Notes: a model not told the origin generated them from the sequence alone. DNA of 64,000 nucleotides from Spirodela intermedia (GCA_902729315.2 LR746279.1:2942501-3006500); one strand, 5' to 3'; counted from the stretch's first letter, positions 13,259-24,175 are shown. Made by a program: numbers and translations.

Positions 13259-13693
13259 GATTTTCCATGATCTTTGATGAGATTTGTGTTGGAAGTCCTC
13301 TTTCTTTGATTGAAGTGGTTAGAATATATTGTAGGAGTTCCAGTTTAATTAACATTATTCACATACATTTATTTCTGTGATATACATGCTTGTCAATCAA
13401 ACCCCTAAAGAATTACGTATAGAGGGAAAACAGCTGACATTTCTGTGAAGGTAGTGAAGATGCCAGCAGTGTGAGTCTGGTGGAACTCACCTCCATGAGA
13501 TGCGCACATAGAGCAAAACCCTGTTATGTTATTCATGTTCTGACTCCTTCCCTGCCAGTGAATGCAGCAGCAGCCTCCGCTCTTGCCGCTGCTTTCGATG
13601 ATTTTTCCATATCGACCAACGTTGATACCTGGCATCGTTGGGGATCCTGCGGGCGAGGGAGGCATCGATGGAGGAAGTTACGGTGTGATAACT
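13259..13693 (+). repeat. Long direct repeat, copy 2
   Basis: Matches 9913-10375 in the same orientation, from TTTTCCATGATCTTTGATGA to ACGGTGTGA. It abuts the 3' end of the Copia fragment and contains TGTTGGAAGT, as expected where a 3' LTR would begin. The two copies bracket the CLP1 fragments and the Copia remnant (about 3.8 kb overall). Confidence 0.75.
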
Positions 13694-14836
13694 ATCAGGG
13701 GTTGCACGTCATCCGGAGTCCATTTCGACTAAGGATATTGGTAATTACATCCAGTCACAGGTTTCAGTTCAGGTACTTCTTCTCACCACAAGTTTTACAT
13801 GCATATTGTACGATTGCTATGAAAAACAATTCATAACAAAAGCATTACAATATAGAAATATGCCCTTACCTCTTCATCATGGTCAAGAGATCCCTGGACC
13901 TGCAAGGCAGGAAGGGAGCAGAAGTAAATCAGATACTTGGAGCTTCCAGGAGAAAAAAAATAAAAAATAAAAAATAAAAAATAATAAGAATAAAAAAATA
14001 AAAAATAAAAAAATGGCTAGTCTTGACGCCCGCCGGAACCTAACATTATGGTAGTCTCTCCTTCGAGGAATAAGCACAATGTCTAGGAACCAGGAATATA
14101 TGGTAGTTTATTAGCCATAGAAATATATGAATTTTTTATGACATGATCAGTGTTTGTCAAATAAGTGTCAATTGCTCCTGGCCATTTTAGTAATGACCTA
14201 ATACTTTTAGGGAACTTATTCTCAACTTATTGGTTGTTTTGCTCCACAGGTATTTCTAATATATCCAACTTTTGATTTTTAATGGGCGGAAAAAAGATAA
14301 ACTCATGCAGTGCAATTATTATTGTCTTACTACTCCGTTAGGCTTTCCTCTGTATTCATTTCGCTTGATTTCCCATGTTCATCTGCAACTTTGATGCTGT
14401 AATTCATTTGGAGTACATCTGCAACTTTTGATTTACTGTTGGTAAATAGAAAAAAGATGAGCACAAGAGATACGGAAACACACAGACATAGAAAAAATGT
14501 ACCCCCTTCTGAGCTTTCATGTTCATATGTCAGAAATGCTCAACAAAAAATTCACATAGTCACTGAATTAAATCTTCGCAAAGAGTCATTTAAGGGGGCT
14601 TTTAGATACGCCACAGAGGAATCATAGAGCTAATGAGCACATGGACTTCATAAAAACCAAACTAATCTGCAAGAAAAAAACGAAACCAACAGCTGGATAA
14701 TTTGAAATGTTTTTGCCTATTTTTGTGTGGATATGCTTCCGCAACATAACCTGAGGAATGGAAAGGTATCCAAAGATGGCAAATTAGCCAGCTCACGTAA
14801 TAAAAGAAAATCCAAATGGGAACCCATAAGTCAAAT
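13694..14836. other. Intergenic, with an A/T simple repeat
   Basis: No gene recognised. Positions 13957-14012 hold an irregular (AAAAAT)n tract. The rest is ordinary AT-rich sequence between the retroelement debris and the NB-LRR relict. Confidence 0.5.
13957..14012. repeat. (AAAAAT)n simple repeat
   Basis: Runs of A broken by single T, for example AAAAATAAAAAATAAAAAAT, with one AATAATAAG interruption. It may be the poly(A) tail of an old retroposon on the + strand, but no element body is recognisable upstream. Confidence 0.7.
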
Positions 14837-16688
14837 TTATTTTCCCAGGAATATTAACTTAAATGGGCAATCAGCAAATTGATCTGTAAAAAGAGAATTA
14901 TCCAACCACAATGGAAATTCAGAAAATGGAAAAATGTGGTGCAGAAGATAATATACATGCTTTTTTCTTGAGGGTAATTGAAAAAAATAGAGAAGATTGG
15001 GGCAACGAGGCTCATTGGGGAACACGCTTATCTCATTATACATAAGAGATATCCTTCTCGCTTCCGTCCATCTTCCCGGCGTCGGCACGTGCCTCAACCT
15101 CTCCCCCGAGTTCACCAAGAAGAACATTCCCTCTCTCGTCGCCTTCGCCGCTGGTTATCCACAACGCCATCTCCCGGACCGTATCATAGAGCTTCACGTG
15201 TATTTCTTTCTGGAACCCGTCTTCTAGCAGGCAGGCAGCCTCGAGACTGGTGATGACACTGCGGCCGCGGTTACGAGCTCTGTCAATGGAGTCGGGATAG
15301 GGTCCCCTAACTAAGAGCCCTTCGCCCACCCAGTAATCAATGAATGAGCTCAGTTTTAAAGATGTTCCCATCCTCTGGGAAAGAGGGCGCAGTAGAGAAG
15401 GCACTCCCTGGTGGATGTATCTTTCAATCGGTCGAAACTGAACTTGAGAAGCTTTAGAACCTTCTCTTCCATGTCTCCGGGTGCCGCGGGTATGCCCTTC
15501 AGCGCCATGAGAGCCTCTTCCCACTCGCCACGGCTGGTGACCTCCGCCATGGCCCGGCCTACGGTGATGAGAGTGATGGGCAGGCCTCCGCATTTCTTAG
15601 CAACGGCTTCTGCGAGAGATCTCACAAAGGGATCCCACTGGTCTTCTCCCTTTCCCAGCTTTTGGCAGAAGAGCGTCCAAGAGCTTGCTTGATTCAAGAG
15701 GGGTACCTTCACTTTCCGTTGAGCGTCCATCTCGTTGCACACTTTCTCTGACCGTGTGGTGAAGACTATTTTGCTTCCGTTCCTGATGAAAGAGGTGGAG
15801 AAGGGGACGCCTACAGCGCCAAGGTCTAGTTTGTCCCACAGGTCGTCTAGCAGCAGAACTTCCTCTGGGAGAGGGTCCTCAGCATGGTGCTGGCCCTGTT
15901 TGGTAGTTCCACTGGAAGGGTCGGGCCCTGGCCCTCCCCGGGGCCAGAGAGCCCAATCGGCGGCGATTTCCTCTTGAACGAACCTCCAGGATATCACCTT
16001 CCTTGGACACGGTGGCCCAAATGACCAGATCGAAACGGGGGGGACCCCTTTGGTGGAGCTCGTGGTTGATCGCCTTCAAGAGGGTCGTCTTCCCTACTCC
16101 CCCCAAGCCGTAGATCCCGATGATTCCTACTTCATCGTCCTCCACGAGACGACGGATCTCCGACAACGTCTCTTCCTCGCCCACCATCGAGACTGAAGAG
16201 CTCGGAAGCGGAACCACCGCGGGCGGCGGCGCCTGGATTAGGAGGGGGAGATTGTTCTTTTGGGTCTTCAGCCTCTGGACTTCTTTCAGGCATTCGGCAG
16301 CTTCACAACAGAGCCGATAGGAGGATAGCAAAGAACAGCCCTCAGAGGAGTCCCCCCTCTGCTGGAAGGAAACCCGGAATTTGTCCACCCTGTCCTCGAT
16401 CTTGTTTTGCTCATCGAGCCAAGTCTTGGCCTGTTGGGTCGGCCCCTTGTTATCAAGCTTGCCGTTTCTGATCTCCGTCAATAGATCTGCTCTAATGTCC
16501 GTCAGCTCTTTCATCTCCCTACCCAGCTCCTCTGCCCTGGAGTCCAGCAGAATGAGAGTGACGATTCCACCGGCGGCCAGATTCCACACACAGGAGACGA
16601 CTCCCCCCGTGCTGCTCTGCAGGAAATTATGCACACCCTGCGATAACGGATCCCAGAAGAATCCCAGACAAGCGAGGAAGGGATTCAT
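14837..16688 (-). pseudogene. CC-NB-LRR disease-resistance gene relict (RPS2/RPS5-like class)
   Basis: Intracellular immune receptor family. The frame starting at 16688 encodes an N-terminal coiled-coil region (about residues 45-145), then the P-loop GLGGVGKTT (194-202) and RNBS-A (FDLVIWATVSKE). Near 15975 the frame shifts (VQEEIAA continues in another frame). This leads to kinase-2 LLLDDLW, RNBS-B (GSKIVFTTRS), GLPL (CGGLPITLITVGRAM) and RNBS-D (LLYCALFP). One or more further shifts at about 15345-15385 lead to IDYWVGEGLL and a diverged MHD region (LYDTVREMALWIT). Another near 15110 leads to RRISLMYNEISVFP, the first LRR. The LRR domain then ends at a stop at 14837, far short of a normal one. 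Motif order is fully preserved, so decay is recent in evolutionary terms. Small unseen introns are an unlikely alternative, because these genes usually have none here. Confidence 0.88.
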
Positions 16689-17709
16689 GCCGATAATCTC
16701 TACGGAGTGAGGAAGGAAGGGATCGGAGAGGGAGAGAGAGAGAGAGAGAGATCAATGGGTACCTTTTCTGCCATTTCTTATACACCAGCCATTTCTTATC
16801 TGCACCTTGAAGTTTGTCGGATAGATGCGCACTGCTCACGGCACTTGAGTTGTTGGGGACAATGCAAACCTTGGTCACAACCATGTACGGGTTGTAAGAT
16901 AAATAGCTAAAGCATTAATCGTATGGTTGAGGCCACAAGAAAACACTTTTTTGATCCCTTGCCAAAACAAATCCTCAACCGTATGATCTAGTACTAATTT
17001 GGATAATGTTCAGTACTAATAGAGAGAGAGAGAGAGAGATGTCTTACTAGAGCTAGTACTAGTTTGGATAATATTCAGTACTAACAGAGAGAGAGAGAGA
17101 GAGAGATAGATGTCTTAGTAGAGCTAGTACTAATTTGGATAATGTTCAGTCCTAGTTTGCGAAATGGTTACCCGACCCAGCTCCTGGTTCGATCACTGAC
17201 CGTGAGGTGGTTCGATCACCCAAGTCTCCACTTGCCATAGTCCTCGAGAAGCGGACATCTTTTAGATACTGCCGTATGATCGTGAGTTGATGAGGAAAGG
17301 GTGAATGTCCCTGTGATGGGATGTCCTGAAACTGTGATGGCTGTGAGAGGTTAGGAGAGGACCTTGTGGTCTTACATCAGTTCGCTTTCTCATATATTTG
17401 TGGAATTCATTCATTGGAGATTTGCCACTGCTGTAGGCCCTGTTTATGCCTACTCGTCTAATTCGGGTGCAATCTTACAGTTCTGAGAGAGGATCAGAGG
17501 CATGGATGGCTCTCTGCATCAGCTGCTCAAGACCTGTGGTGAGTTTCTCGTCAAGTTGACGGTTGAAGTATGCTCAATCATTGAAGCTATAAGCGGCAAA
17601 GATTTCTATTAACCATATGATGATCATCCCTCATCCTGAGTTGACTTCCAAACAGTATTCCTTCTCAGGAGATATCTTTTCCCTGTATGAGAACCCATCC
17701 TTCTCAGGA
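16689..17709. other. Intergenic with GA tracts and short tandem repeats
   Basis: The upstream side of the NB-LRR relict. It contains (GA)n at about 16729-16752 and a three-copy tandem repeat at about 16988-17160. No coding block is recognised. Confidence 0.5.
16988..17160. repeat. Three-copy tandem repeat carrying (GA)n
   Basis: A unit of about 70 bp with core CTAGTACTAATTTGGATAAT then GTTCAGTACTAA, followed by (GA)n and ATGTCTTA, appears near 16988, 17052 and 17124. Copies differ by a few bases and in GA length. The last copy lacks the GA tract. Confidence 0.75.
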
Positions 17710-18118
17710 TGCCCATTTATTCAGCAAGGGATTTAGGGGGAAGAGAACCACAAGACGTTGACTCCATGAATGGGAATGAGAGAAGCTCTTGCTCAAGGAT
17801 TACTCCCTGTATTGAAGAATCTCACAGAAAGTAAACTCCTGGAATTGGAATGGGAGAGGCTCCTGCTCAGAGATCGCCCTTCGCATTTTAGATAGTTCCA
17901 AATGGTGAGAGGAGACTCTAAGCAGGAGCTTCTCCCATTCTCATTGCAAGAGTTGACTTTTTGTGAGATTCTTCTCAGTAAATCCTATCCCGAATAAATG
18001 GCAGATATCTCTTGAATTATTAAATATAGGGAGTAATCCTTGAGTAAAGAGCTTCTCCCATTCACATTTCTGCAGTTGAAGTCTTGTGGTTCTCTTCTCA
18101 CTAAATCCAATGCTGAAG
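17710..18118. repeat. Four-unit fold-back (long imperfect inverted repeat)
   Basis: Two forward units (about 17710-17812 and 17812-17890) are followed by two reverse-complement units (about 17891-18002 and 18022-18118). Shared landmarks in forward sense are AAGAGAACCACAAGAC, AATGGGAGAAGCTC and TGCTCAAGGATTACTCCCT. Their complements AGGGAGTAATCCTTGAG, GAGCTTCTCCCATT and GTCTTGTGGTTCTCTT lie in the right half. The centre is close to 17890 with almost no loop. Transcribed RNA could form a long hairpin. Alternatives are a fold-back transposon remnant or an inverted duplication. Confidence 0.8.
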
Positions 18119-18127
18119 AAACATCAC

Positions 18128-18262
18128 GGGTATTGATACCAGGGTCTTCCTGCAGGGACCGGCCCCGGCGGCAGCACATCGCGTACGGCAGGCAGGCACG
18201 GCATGGTAGGAGTGCACGATGGCACGGCGCCCGCGTGCGACGGCAGAGCGCGCGCGCCAGCA
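18128..18262. other. GC-rich patch of unknown nature
   Basis: About 135 bp rich in CG, CGGC and GGCACG, including GGACCGGCCCCGGCGGCAGC, set in AT-rich DNA directly next to the fold-back. Open in more than one frame but with no recognisable protein. Confidence 0.4.
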
Positions 18263-18688
18263 TCCTTGTTACAGGTATAGTTTGGTGAATTTGAGCACGT
18301 TCAAGGATCAAAACGGTATGATCGTGTATTCATCTTACATTATTGACGCTGGTCTTCATGCTGCTTGGCTAGTGGATGCTGAGCTCATAAGAGTTTACTC
18401 AAGAAGATTGTGATATCTATTTTTGTCACGATTGATGGCTTCTAGCTTACGATTCGTATATGTTATGGATATGAAGAGCTTATTTTTGGCAAATTCGAAG
18501 AAATTTAGGTAACGTGCCATGAAGAATATTTGGGAGACTACTAATCCCACAAGGGTTTGTTTCACGCAGAGGCTTGGATTCTCTTCTGCGCCGTGATGGA
18601 GTTTCCTAGGAGCAAATGATGCGCGATTCAGTTTCTCATGCCATGGAATTGGAGAGACAGACAAAGAGAGAGAGAGAGAGAGAGAGAT

Positions 18689-18780
<92 letters not shown>

Positions 18781-19212
18781 CCATCATTAATAGACTTTTT
18801 CCATCCTTAATCCTGTGAAAATCTCGACACTCGTCACCTTTTCCTTGGAAGATTTGTCAAAGTTTGGGGCCGATGCTGGCGCTGATGACATCCCGGATTA
18901 GAACGTGCTATTGAAGCCCCATCAATTGGGAGGAGTAGCTGGAAGAATTTCTCATAGACCTAGCAAGTTCTTATGGAAGGTAGTCATGGCATCTGAGAGC
19001 AACAACTGCCTGATTCTGTGCTACCAGTGTAGCCGGCCGGTTTGCTTTCTGGGTAAAAGCATCAGCATCATCATAATCATCATCTAATGATCAAATTCAG
19101 ATTTTTTCCCGTCCTTAGTATATTTCTCCCACAACCAACCAGCAGACTTCTTCCTCACAAACTCTGGGAATAAAAAGAAACAGCAATAAAGTTTCCTTCT
19201 TAACCCAGTAAG
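18263..19212. other. Intergenic, includes a long (GA)n tract
   Basis: No gene recognised. The GA tract at 18665-18778 creates long artificial Ser/Leu or Arg/Glu reading frames, which should be ignored. Confidence 0.5.
18665..18778. repeat. (GA)n microsatellite
   Basis: About 110 bp of GA with one TAGC interruption near 18688. Confidence 0.95.
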
Positions 19213-19218
19213 TTTATT
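19213..19218 (-). terminator. Probable poly(A) signal of the cysteine protease gene
   Basis: AATAAA on the - strand (TTTATT on +), about 65 nt past the stop codon at 19284. Confidence 0.45.
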
Positions 19219-19283
19219 CGGAAAATTATGCGTTGCCCATGACTAGTAATCAATCTGAGGTCGAAAATGGAGCGAGGTTGGTC

Positions 19284-20467
19284 TCAGGGTATGGGGTAGG
19301 ATGCGTCCACTGTGAGCCCACACAGGCCCTTCTTGTCCGGCACGTCCCTCTGCAACCTCACGTAGCCGGCTTCTCCCCATGCGCTCCCCCAAGAGTTCTT
19401 GGCCAGCCAGTAGTTGGTCCCGTCGGGGGTCGTCCCGTAGCCGACGATGGTGACGGCGTGGTTCAGGTTGGTGCCGCAGGGCCCCGTGAAGACGCCGCCG
19501 GCGTAGAATCGCAAGGTGTGGGAGTCGATGGCCACCGAGACTGGCTGCCGTGAGACGGCCTTCAGCAGGGAGCGCTCGTCCTCCGACGGCACGGCGGCGT
19601 AGGAGGTGATGGTCGCCGCGGGGCGAGGAGCTGAGGACGAGGAGGCGCCGCCGACGCGGCAGGCACCGGTGGGGTTGCCGGAGTACGGGTAGGCGGCCTC
19701 GCCGGCGATGCCGCCGTGGTCGGCGATGAACTCGAAGGCATGCGTTGGGTAGCCGCCTACGCAGCCCTCGTTGCCGTTGCCCGTGTCGCAGTCGATGAGC
19801 TCCTGCTCCGACAGGGAGACCAGTTCCCCCCTTGCGATCTTCCACGCCCCCTCCACTGCCGCCGTAGCCGAGAAGGCCCAGCAGGCGCCTGCATCACACA
19901 TCCCCATCAGATGGTGAAAACGAGAGAGAGTAGAGTAGAGAGAAAGTAGAGAGAGAGAGAGAGAGAGATCACAAAGATCAATCTGCCATTACCGCAGTGG
20001 CCTTGGTTCTTGACAGCAGTCACTGCGCCTGCCTCTCTCCAGTCCACCGCCGACGGTAAGCTTTCGTAGGAGAGGTTGCCGTAGGTGAACGGCCACCGGT
20101 TGCCGCTCGTCGTTGTCGTCGTCGACCGTGTGGCCGGCCTGAAGCCGAGATAACCAGCCTGAAACTCCTCCTCCGTGAGATCTGCAAACGCGTTGACTTC
20201 GAGCTCGTACTTCCGGCCACCTTCCCTGTTGAAAGACTCCACGTACTTTACGTTGCTCTCGAATATGGTGAGGCGACGCCGTCTCTCACTCTCGTCTCTG
20301 TAGGTGCGCCCGTGTTGCACCATCCACTGCTCGTGGAGGTCCATCATCGACTTCTCCTCCGTCGGAGAGAGCGCACGGGCCTCACCGCCGGAAGCCATGG
20401 CGTCGAGGACGAGCAGTGCCAGGGCCCACACGCAGAGGCGGCGCCGCCGGAGGCTAGTAGAGGCCAT
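19284..20467 (-). CDS. Papain-type cysteine protease (C1A; senescence-associated SAG12/SAG39-like)
   Basis: Secreted or vacuolar endopeptidase made as a prepro-enzyme. Two exons, 20467-19993 and 19888-19284, split one Gly codon (phase 1) and encode 359 residues. Residues 1-30 are a signal peptide (Arg-rich then LCVWALALLVLDAM). Residues 40-110 are the I29 inhibitor prodomain with an ERFNIN-type helix (ERRRRLTIFESNVKYVESFN). The mature enzyme starts near LPSAVDWRE (137). The oxyanion Gln lies in KNQGHCG, the catalytic Cys161 in ACWAFS, His302 in NHAVTIVGYG and Asn323 in KNSWG. GCVGG and the paired Cys residues are present. An in-frame ATG at 20491 would add 8 residues; the internal one gives a cleaner signal peptide. 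There is no C-terminal granulin domain. High GC is typical of monocot members. The gene looks intact. Confidence 0.95.
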
Positions 20468-20584
20468 GGCCACGACAAACACCTTCTCCAACCCACTCTT
20501 AGGAGTCGAAGTGTCTGGCTGCCTGTGGAATTCGGCACCAGATAGCGTGGAAAGCTTGTGCTTCCCATGCTTTGATTCGTCGTG

Positions 20585-20592
20585 TATTTATA
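20585..20592 (-). promoter_or_regulatory. TATA box of the cysteine protease gene
   Basis: TATAAATA on the - strand, 94-118 bp upstream of the two candidate ATGs. The placement fits a short 5' leader. Confidence 0.65.
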
Positions 20593-23542
20593 GCACAAGG
20601 AGAGGGTGCAGCAAAAGCTACGCATGGAAGAATCAGAAAAGTGTATCATTGGTAATTCATTGCCTTGCCTCATTTTCAGCGAGAAAACGTGATTTCTGTG
20701 AATTATAATCTAGAATTTATTGACTTTCTTGTACCGAGAAAGATCCCGATTTTCTTGGAGATTTCCAAATCTCAATGCGCGCGTCTTAAGCTCAGGCGTG
20801 CAAAGCTACGAAATTCTAGTCGTAAATGAGCTCTTCAAGACAACCCACCAAGCGGTTTTGCACGCAAATCAGCCAAACCAGAGCGAAGACTGTGCATGCT
20901 TTTTCTTGTTCGTTTATCTTGTTCAATCTGGTTCTTGGGCTTGCAAAATAAAATAAAAAAACAAAATACATCTATATATATTTATATCAATATATAGATG
21001 AAGAACCTTCTAATTGAAGTGAAGTGAAATATCTGGATGAGTACATTTTTGAGCGTTTGGAGGGCTTAAGAAATGGGTTGTTTGTCACTGGGTCGAGGTG
21101 GGCTGGTAGCAGCCCTTTGAGTGCAGTGGGCCAGGAGATTGGGCGGAGGAGGGGATGAGAGAGAGATTTCAGTGGTGGGCATATGAAGGTTGGAAGGATT
21201 GGAGGGCTCGTTAAAGTTGCATGGAGGTCAATAGAGTGAAAACAGGTGGTGTCCAGTGCAGCTGCCACCACTGGGTAGGAAGTCGAGCATGGGAGGAGGA
21301 TTTGGGCATCTCACACATCTCAGACCTCTTTAGCTTGGGCTTGGGAGCGAAAGGATGAGTGGAAGGGAAATCGATGAATGTACCTTGCATATTTCTCATG
21401 GTTGAGTGCTTCCAGATGATGACTCCTGGTTGACAAGTAGGGGAAGGAAGTACTGAATCCCTCACTAAAGTTATCTCGTTCAATAAAACGAATCAACCAT
21501 CAGGTACTCTAGTAGAACAAGAAAGAACCCTTTTGACTTCGATCTATTGTTGAGGTTAAATATAAGGCTAGAGATCGTATAATGTATGAATTAATGTGGT
21601 CAAAGTCCATAGCATATCATTTTGGGATAATGTTTGATGAACTAATGATCATTAATAGTGACTGGGAAACAACTTTCTTCATTGCAAGTAATCTTGACTT
21701 TCATGGAACTACCAAATATGCTCAAGTTGACTATCACCCTGGTTGAGAAACTATGATGGATGTCATAGTCTCTGGTCCTTACACTAGATTAGATGGTGTA
21801 CATTTATTAAACTTTGAAGGTGCACTTGGCTTCACTTTTTTATGTAACAAGTTGGTAATGAGGGATACCTATGTTTTGCCTTGAGTGGGGAGTAGATGAG
21901 CACACACATTTTATCAATAAATCAAGGTTAAGAACCCACTGGCCCCACTCACCCAGGATATTAATCTCATTTAATCTGTATAAATGACGTTGATTTTAAC
22001 CATTATTGGCATGGAGTGACATGGTTTAAGGCACTTTGTACAAATTAGGATGGTGATTAATGCGTTCTTTTCTCTGACTTACTAAATTATTGATATACCA
22101 CTGAGAATGCATCCAATGTCTTCCAAATAGATTAATTTCTTGGAAATACTTGCAATCAACATACAATGTTAATTTTCCAATCTAGCTTAATGTAATTTTA
22201 ATCAAAAAATAAATAGATCCACCCTATTTTTGTCACCTTTTTTTCTAGTAAAGAACAATGGATGCCAAACTGGGAGCAACTCACACGTTTGTCTTTAAGT
22301 GCTAATTAGTATTTACCATTTAAATATTATGTTGAAATAAACATGGGCCATGAGCATTATATATATTAGATGGCCCACTATTTAGGGTTTAGGGTAGAAA
22401 ATATTGATATTGTCTATAAAAGAGTATATCTTCTTCATCTGAACTAGTCCAAAGTATCTTTCTATTGGAATCTCACATGAGTGCCATGAACTCTGAAATA
22501 AGTACAAGATATAAGAACCTCTCTACAACTGGTGAACTTATAATATATATACATTTGTTTCTCCTATAATGTTAAGCGGTTATTTAAAATGATTATGGAT
22601 TTATTTTTCTGGAACCATAGATGAGGACTAAGCGGACTGATAACTACCACACCGTGTTTCATTTTTCTAATATTAGCTATCTGTTTTATGTAGTTTTACG
22701 TCGGATAAAGGTAATATTTACTATTCAAATTAAAAGTATAATATTAATTTAACAAATAATATAACTTAAAATATACATTTATGAATGGAAGATGTCTATA
22801 ATCTAGAAAAAGATAATGATTAAAAGTGTTATAAATACATTTTTATCCTCTATAAAAAGATAATAATTAAAAAAGATTAGCTATCTTTTTCTGTAGTTTT
22901 ATGTCACAAAAAAAAACTGTTCAAAATTTAAAATATAATATTAATTTTAAAAATAAAATAAAATAAAATACTTAAAGGAATACATCTATAAGCTAGAAAA
23001 AAAATAAAATCTTAGGAAAAAAGATCTAAATGATTATGTTATAGAGTGAATGCCATTGTTCTCCGCAAGAATCGGCCTCACCCTTGGGTGTAGCCTGCTT
23101 GCTTATTATATATGCGCCAATTAAATAACGATCAGAGAGAGAGAGAGAGAGAGCCAGGGTCGTTCGCAGTCAGTGTCTCTCCTCTGTGGGGTTGAGGTGG
23201 AGGAAGGTGTGACTGTGGTGGTCAACGGTGAGGATTGGACCGACGAATCGGACGGCAGAAAGGACAGGAGCGGAGAAGCGACACGGGCGAGGGGGAGCGA
23301 GCGTCTTTGATGCTTTCTTTCTCGCGGAGAAGAATCCAACGTCGCATAGTGACAGGTCCCCCCCGCAAGGCCCTTTTGTCTCTTCCCCCGTGGCCCTCGC
23401 CGTAATTAATCGTTGAATCGGGGGTAATTTACTTAAATCCCTCCTCTCTCTCCCCCCATACCGCTTGAAGAAGTGTGGCACGAACCAAAACCAGAACCAG
23501 AGAGAGAGAGAGAGGGAGGGAGGGAAGGAGGGAAGGAGGGGG
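20593..23542. other. Intergenic, AT-rich; no gene recognised
   Basis: Includes an unassigned GC-richer stretch at 20990-21480 with overlapping short - strand frames of no known family. A diverged duplicated AT-rich segment lies at about 22675-22815 and 22870-23005, both with TGTAGTTTTA and TATAATATTAATTT. The GID2 upstream region has TATATAT at 23107-23113 and a GA tract at 23133-23152. Confidence 0.45.
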
Positions 23543-23995
23543 ATGATGAAGCGGGGATCTGTGGGAGAGGATTGGAGGAGGGACGGGGATGGTGGTAGTG
23601 GGGGGAAGAGGGGGCGAGTGGTAGCAGGGGAGGAGGAGATGGAGGAGATGGAGGAGGTGGAGGAGGAGGAGGAGAAGAGAGGGGGGATGCAGATGGGGGA
23701 GGACCTGCTGTTCGAGGTGCTGAGGCACGCAGATGCAGGGACGCTGGCGCGGTCGGCGTGCGTGAGCCGGCACTGGCGGAGGACGGCAGAGGACGAGCGG
23801 CTGTGGGAGGGCGTCTGCACGCGGCATTGGGCAAACCTCGGCTGCGGCCCGCAGCAGCTCCGCGCCGTCGTGCTGGCCCTCGGCGGCTTCCGTCGCCTCC
23901 ACGCGCTCTACCTTCGCCCCCTCCTCCGGCAGCCGTCGTCTTCATCCTCCTCCTCCTCTTTCCCCCCTCTTCCTCTGCCCCCAATCTCATCATCG

Positions 23996-24033
<38 letters not shown>

Positions 24034-24175
24034 TTCTTCTTCTTCTTCCCCTTCTCCATCTGCGAGGAAGCCGCCTGCGCCGGCGGCGCGCTGGGGGAAG
24101 GACGAGGTTCACCTCTCGCTGTGCCTCTACTCCATCCGCTACTTCAACGACAAGATTAGCCCCACCCGAAGGTGA
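23543..24175 (+). CDS. GID2: F-box protein GID2/SLEEPY1, gibberellin signalling
   Basis: Substrate-recognition subunit of an SCF E3 ligase that targets DELLA proteins for destruction after gibberellin perception. It acts in the nucleus. 210 residues, close to the usual length of monocot GID2. An acidic, low-complexity N terminus (1-50) is followed by the F-box (about 51-96: EDLLFEVLRHADAGTLARSA, then DERLWEGVCTRHW), the GGF region (LRAVVLALGGFRRLHALYL, 106-124) and the LSL region (WGKDEVHLSLCLYSIRYF, 184-201). These three blocks in this order are diagnostic. Between GGF and LSL lies an expanded Ser tract (about 149-169). The ATG pair at 23543/23546 is chosen; an in-frame ATG at 23465 lies in a GA-repeat leader. 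The TGA stop overlaps a consensus splice donor (AAG/GTGAGT), so an alternative spliced C terminus is possible. The gene stands alone here. Confidence 0.92.
23984..24050 (+). repeat. In-frame (TCA)n/(TCT)n trinucleotide tract in GID2
   Basis: About 67 bp of TCA then TCT-type triplets encoding most of the poly-Ser run of GID2. As a microsatellite inside coding DNA it is likely to vary in length between individuals without shifting frame. Confidence 0.9.

Noticed and set aside
16120-16710. + strand frames over the NB-LRR relict
   Set aside because: Antisense of the coiled-coil and P-loop region with no independent support.
18395-18787. 130-codon Ser/Leu frame
   Set aside because: Almost wholly translated from the (GA)n microsatellite.
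19233-20545. Several + and alternative - frames over the protease gene
   Set aside because: Shadows of the GC-rich protease exons. Only one frame carries the catalytic Cys, His and Asn.
23170-24059. Long - strand frames across GID2 (up to 216 codons)
   Set aside because: Low-complexity Ser/Pro/His frames opposite the GID2 exon and its GA/TCA repeats. The sense strand matches GID2 throughout.
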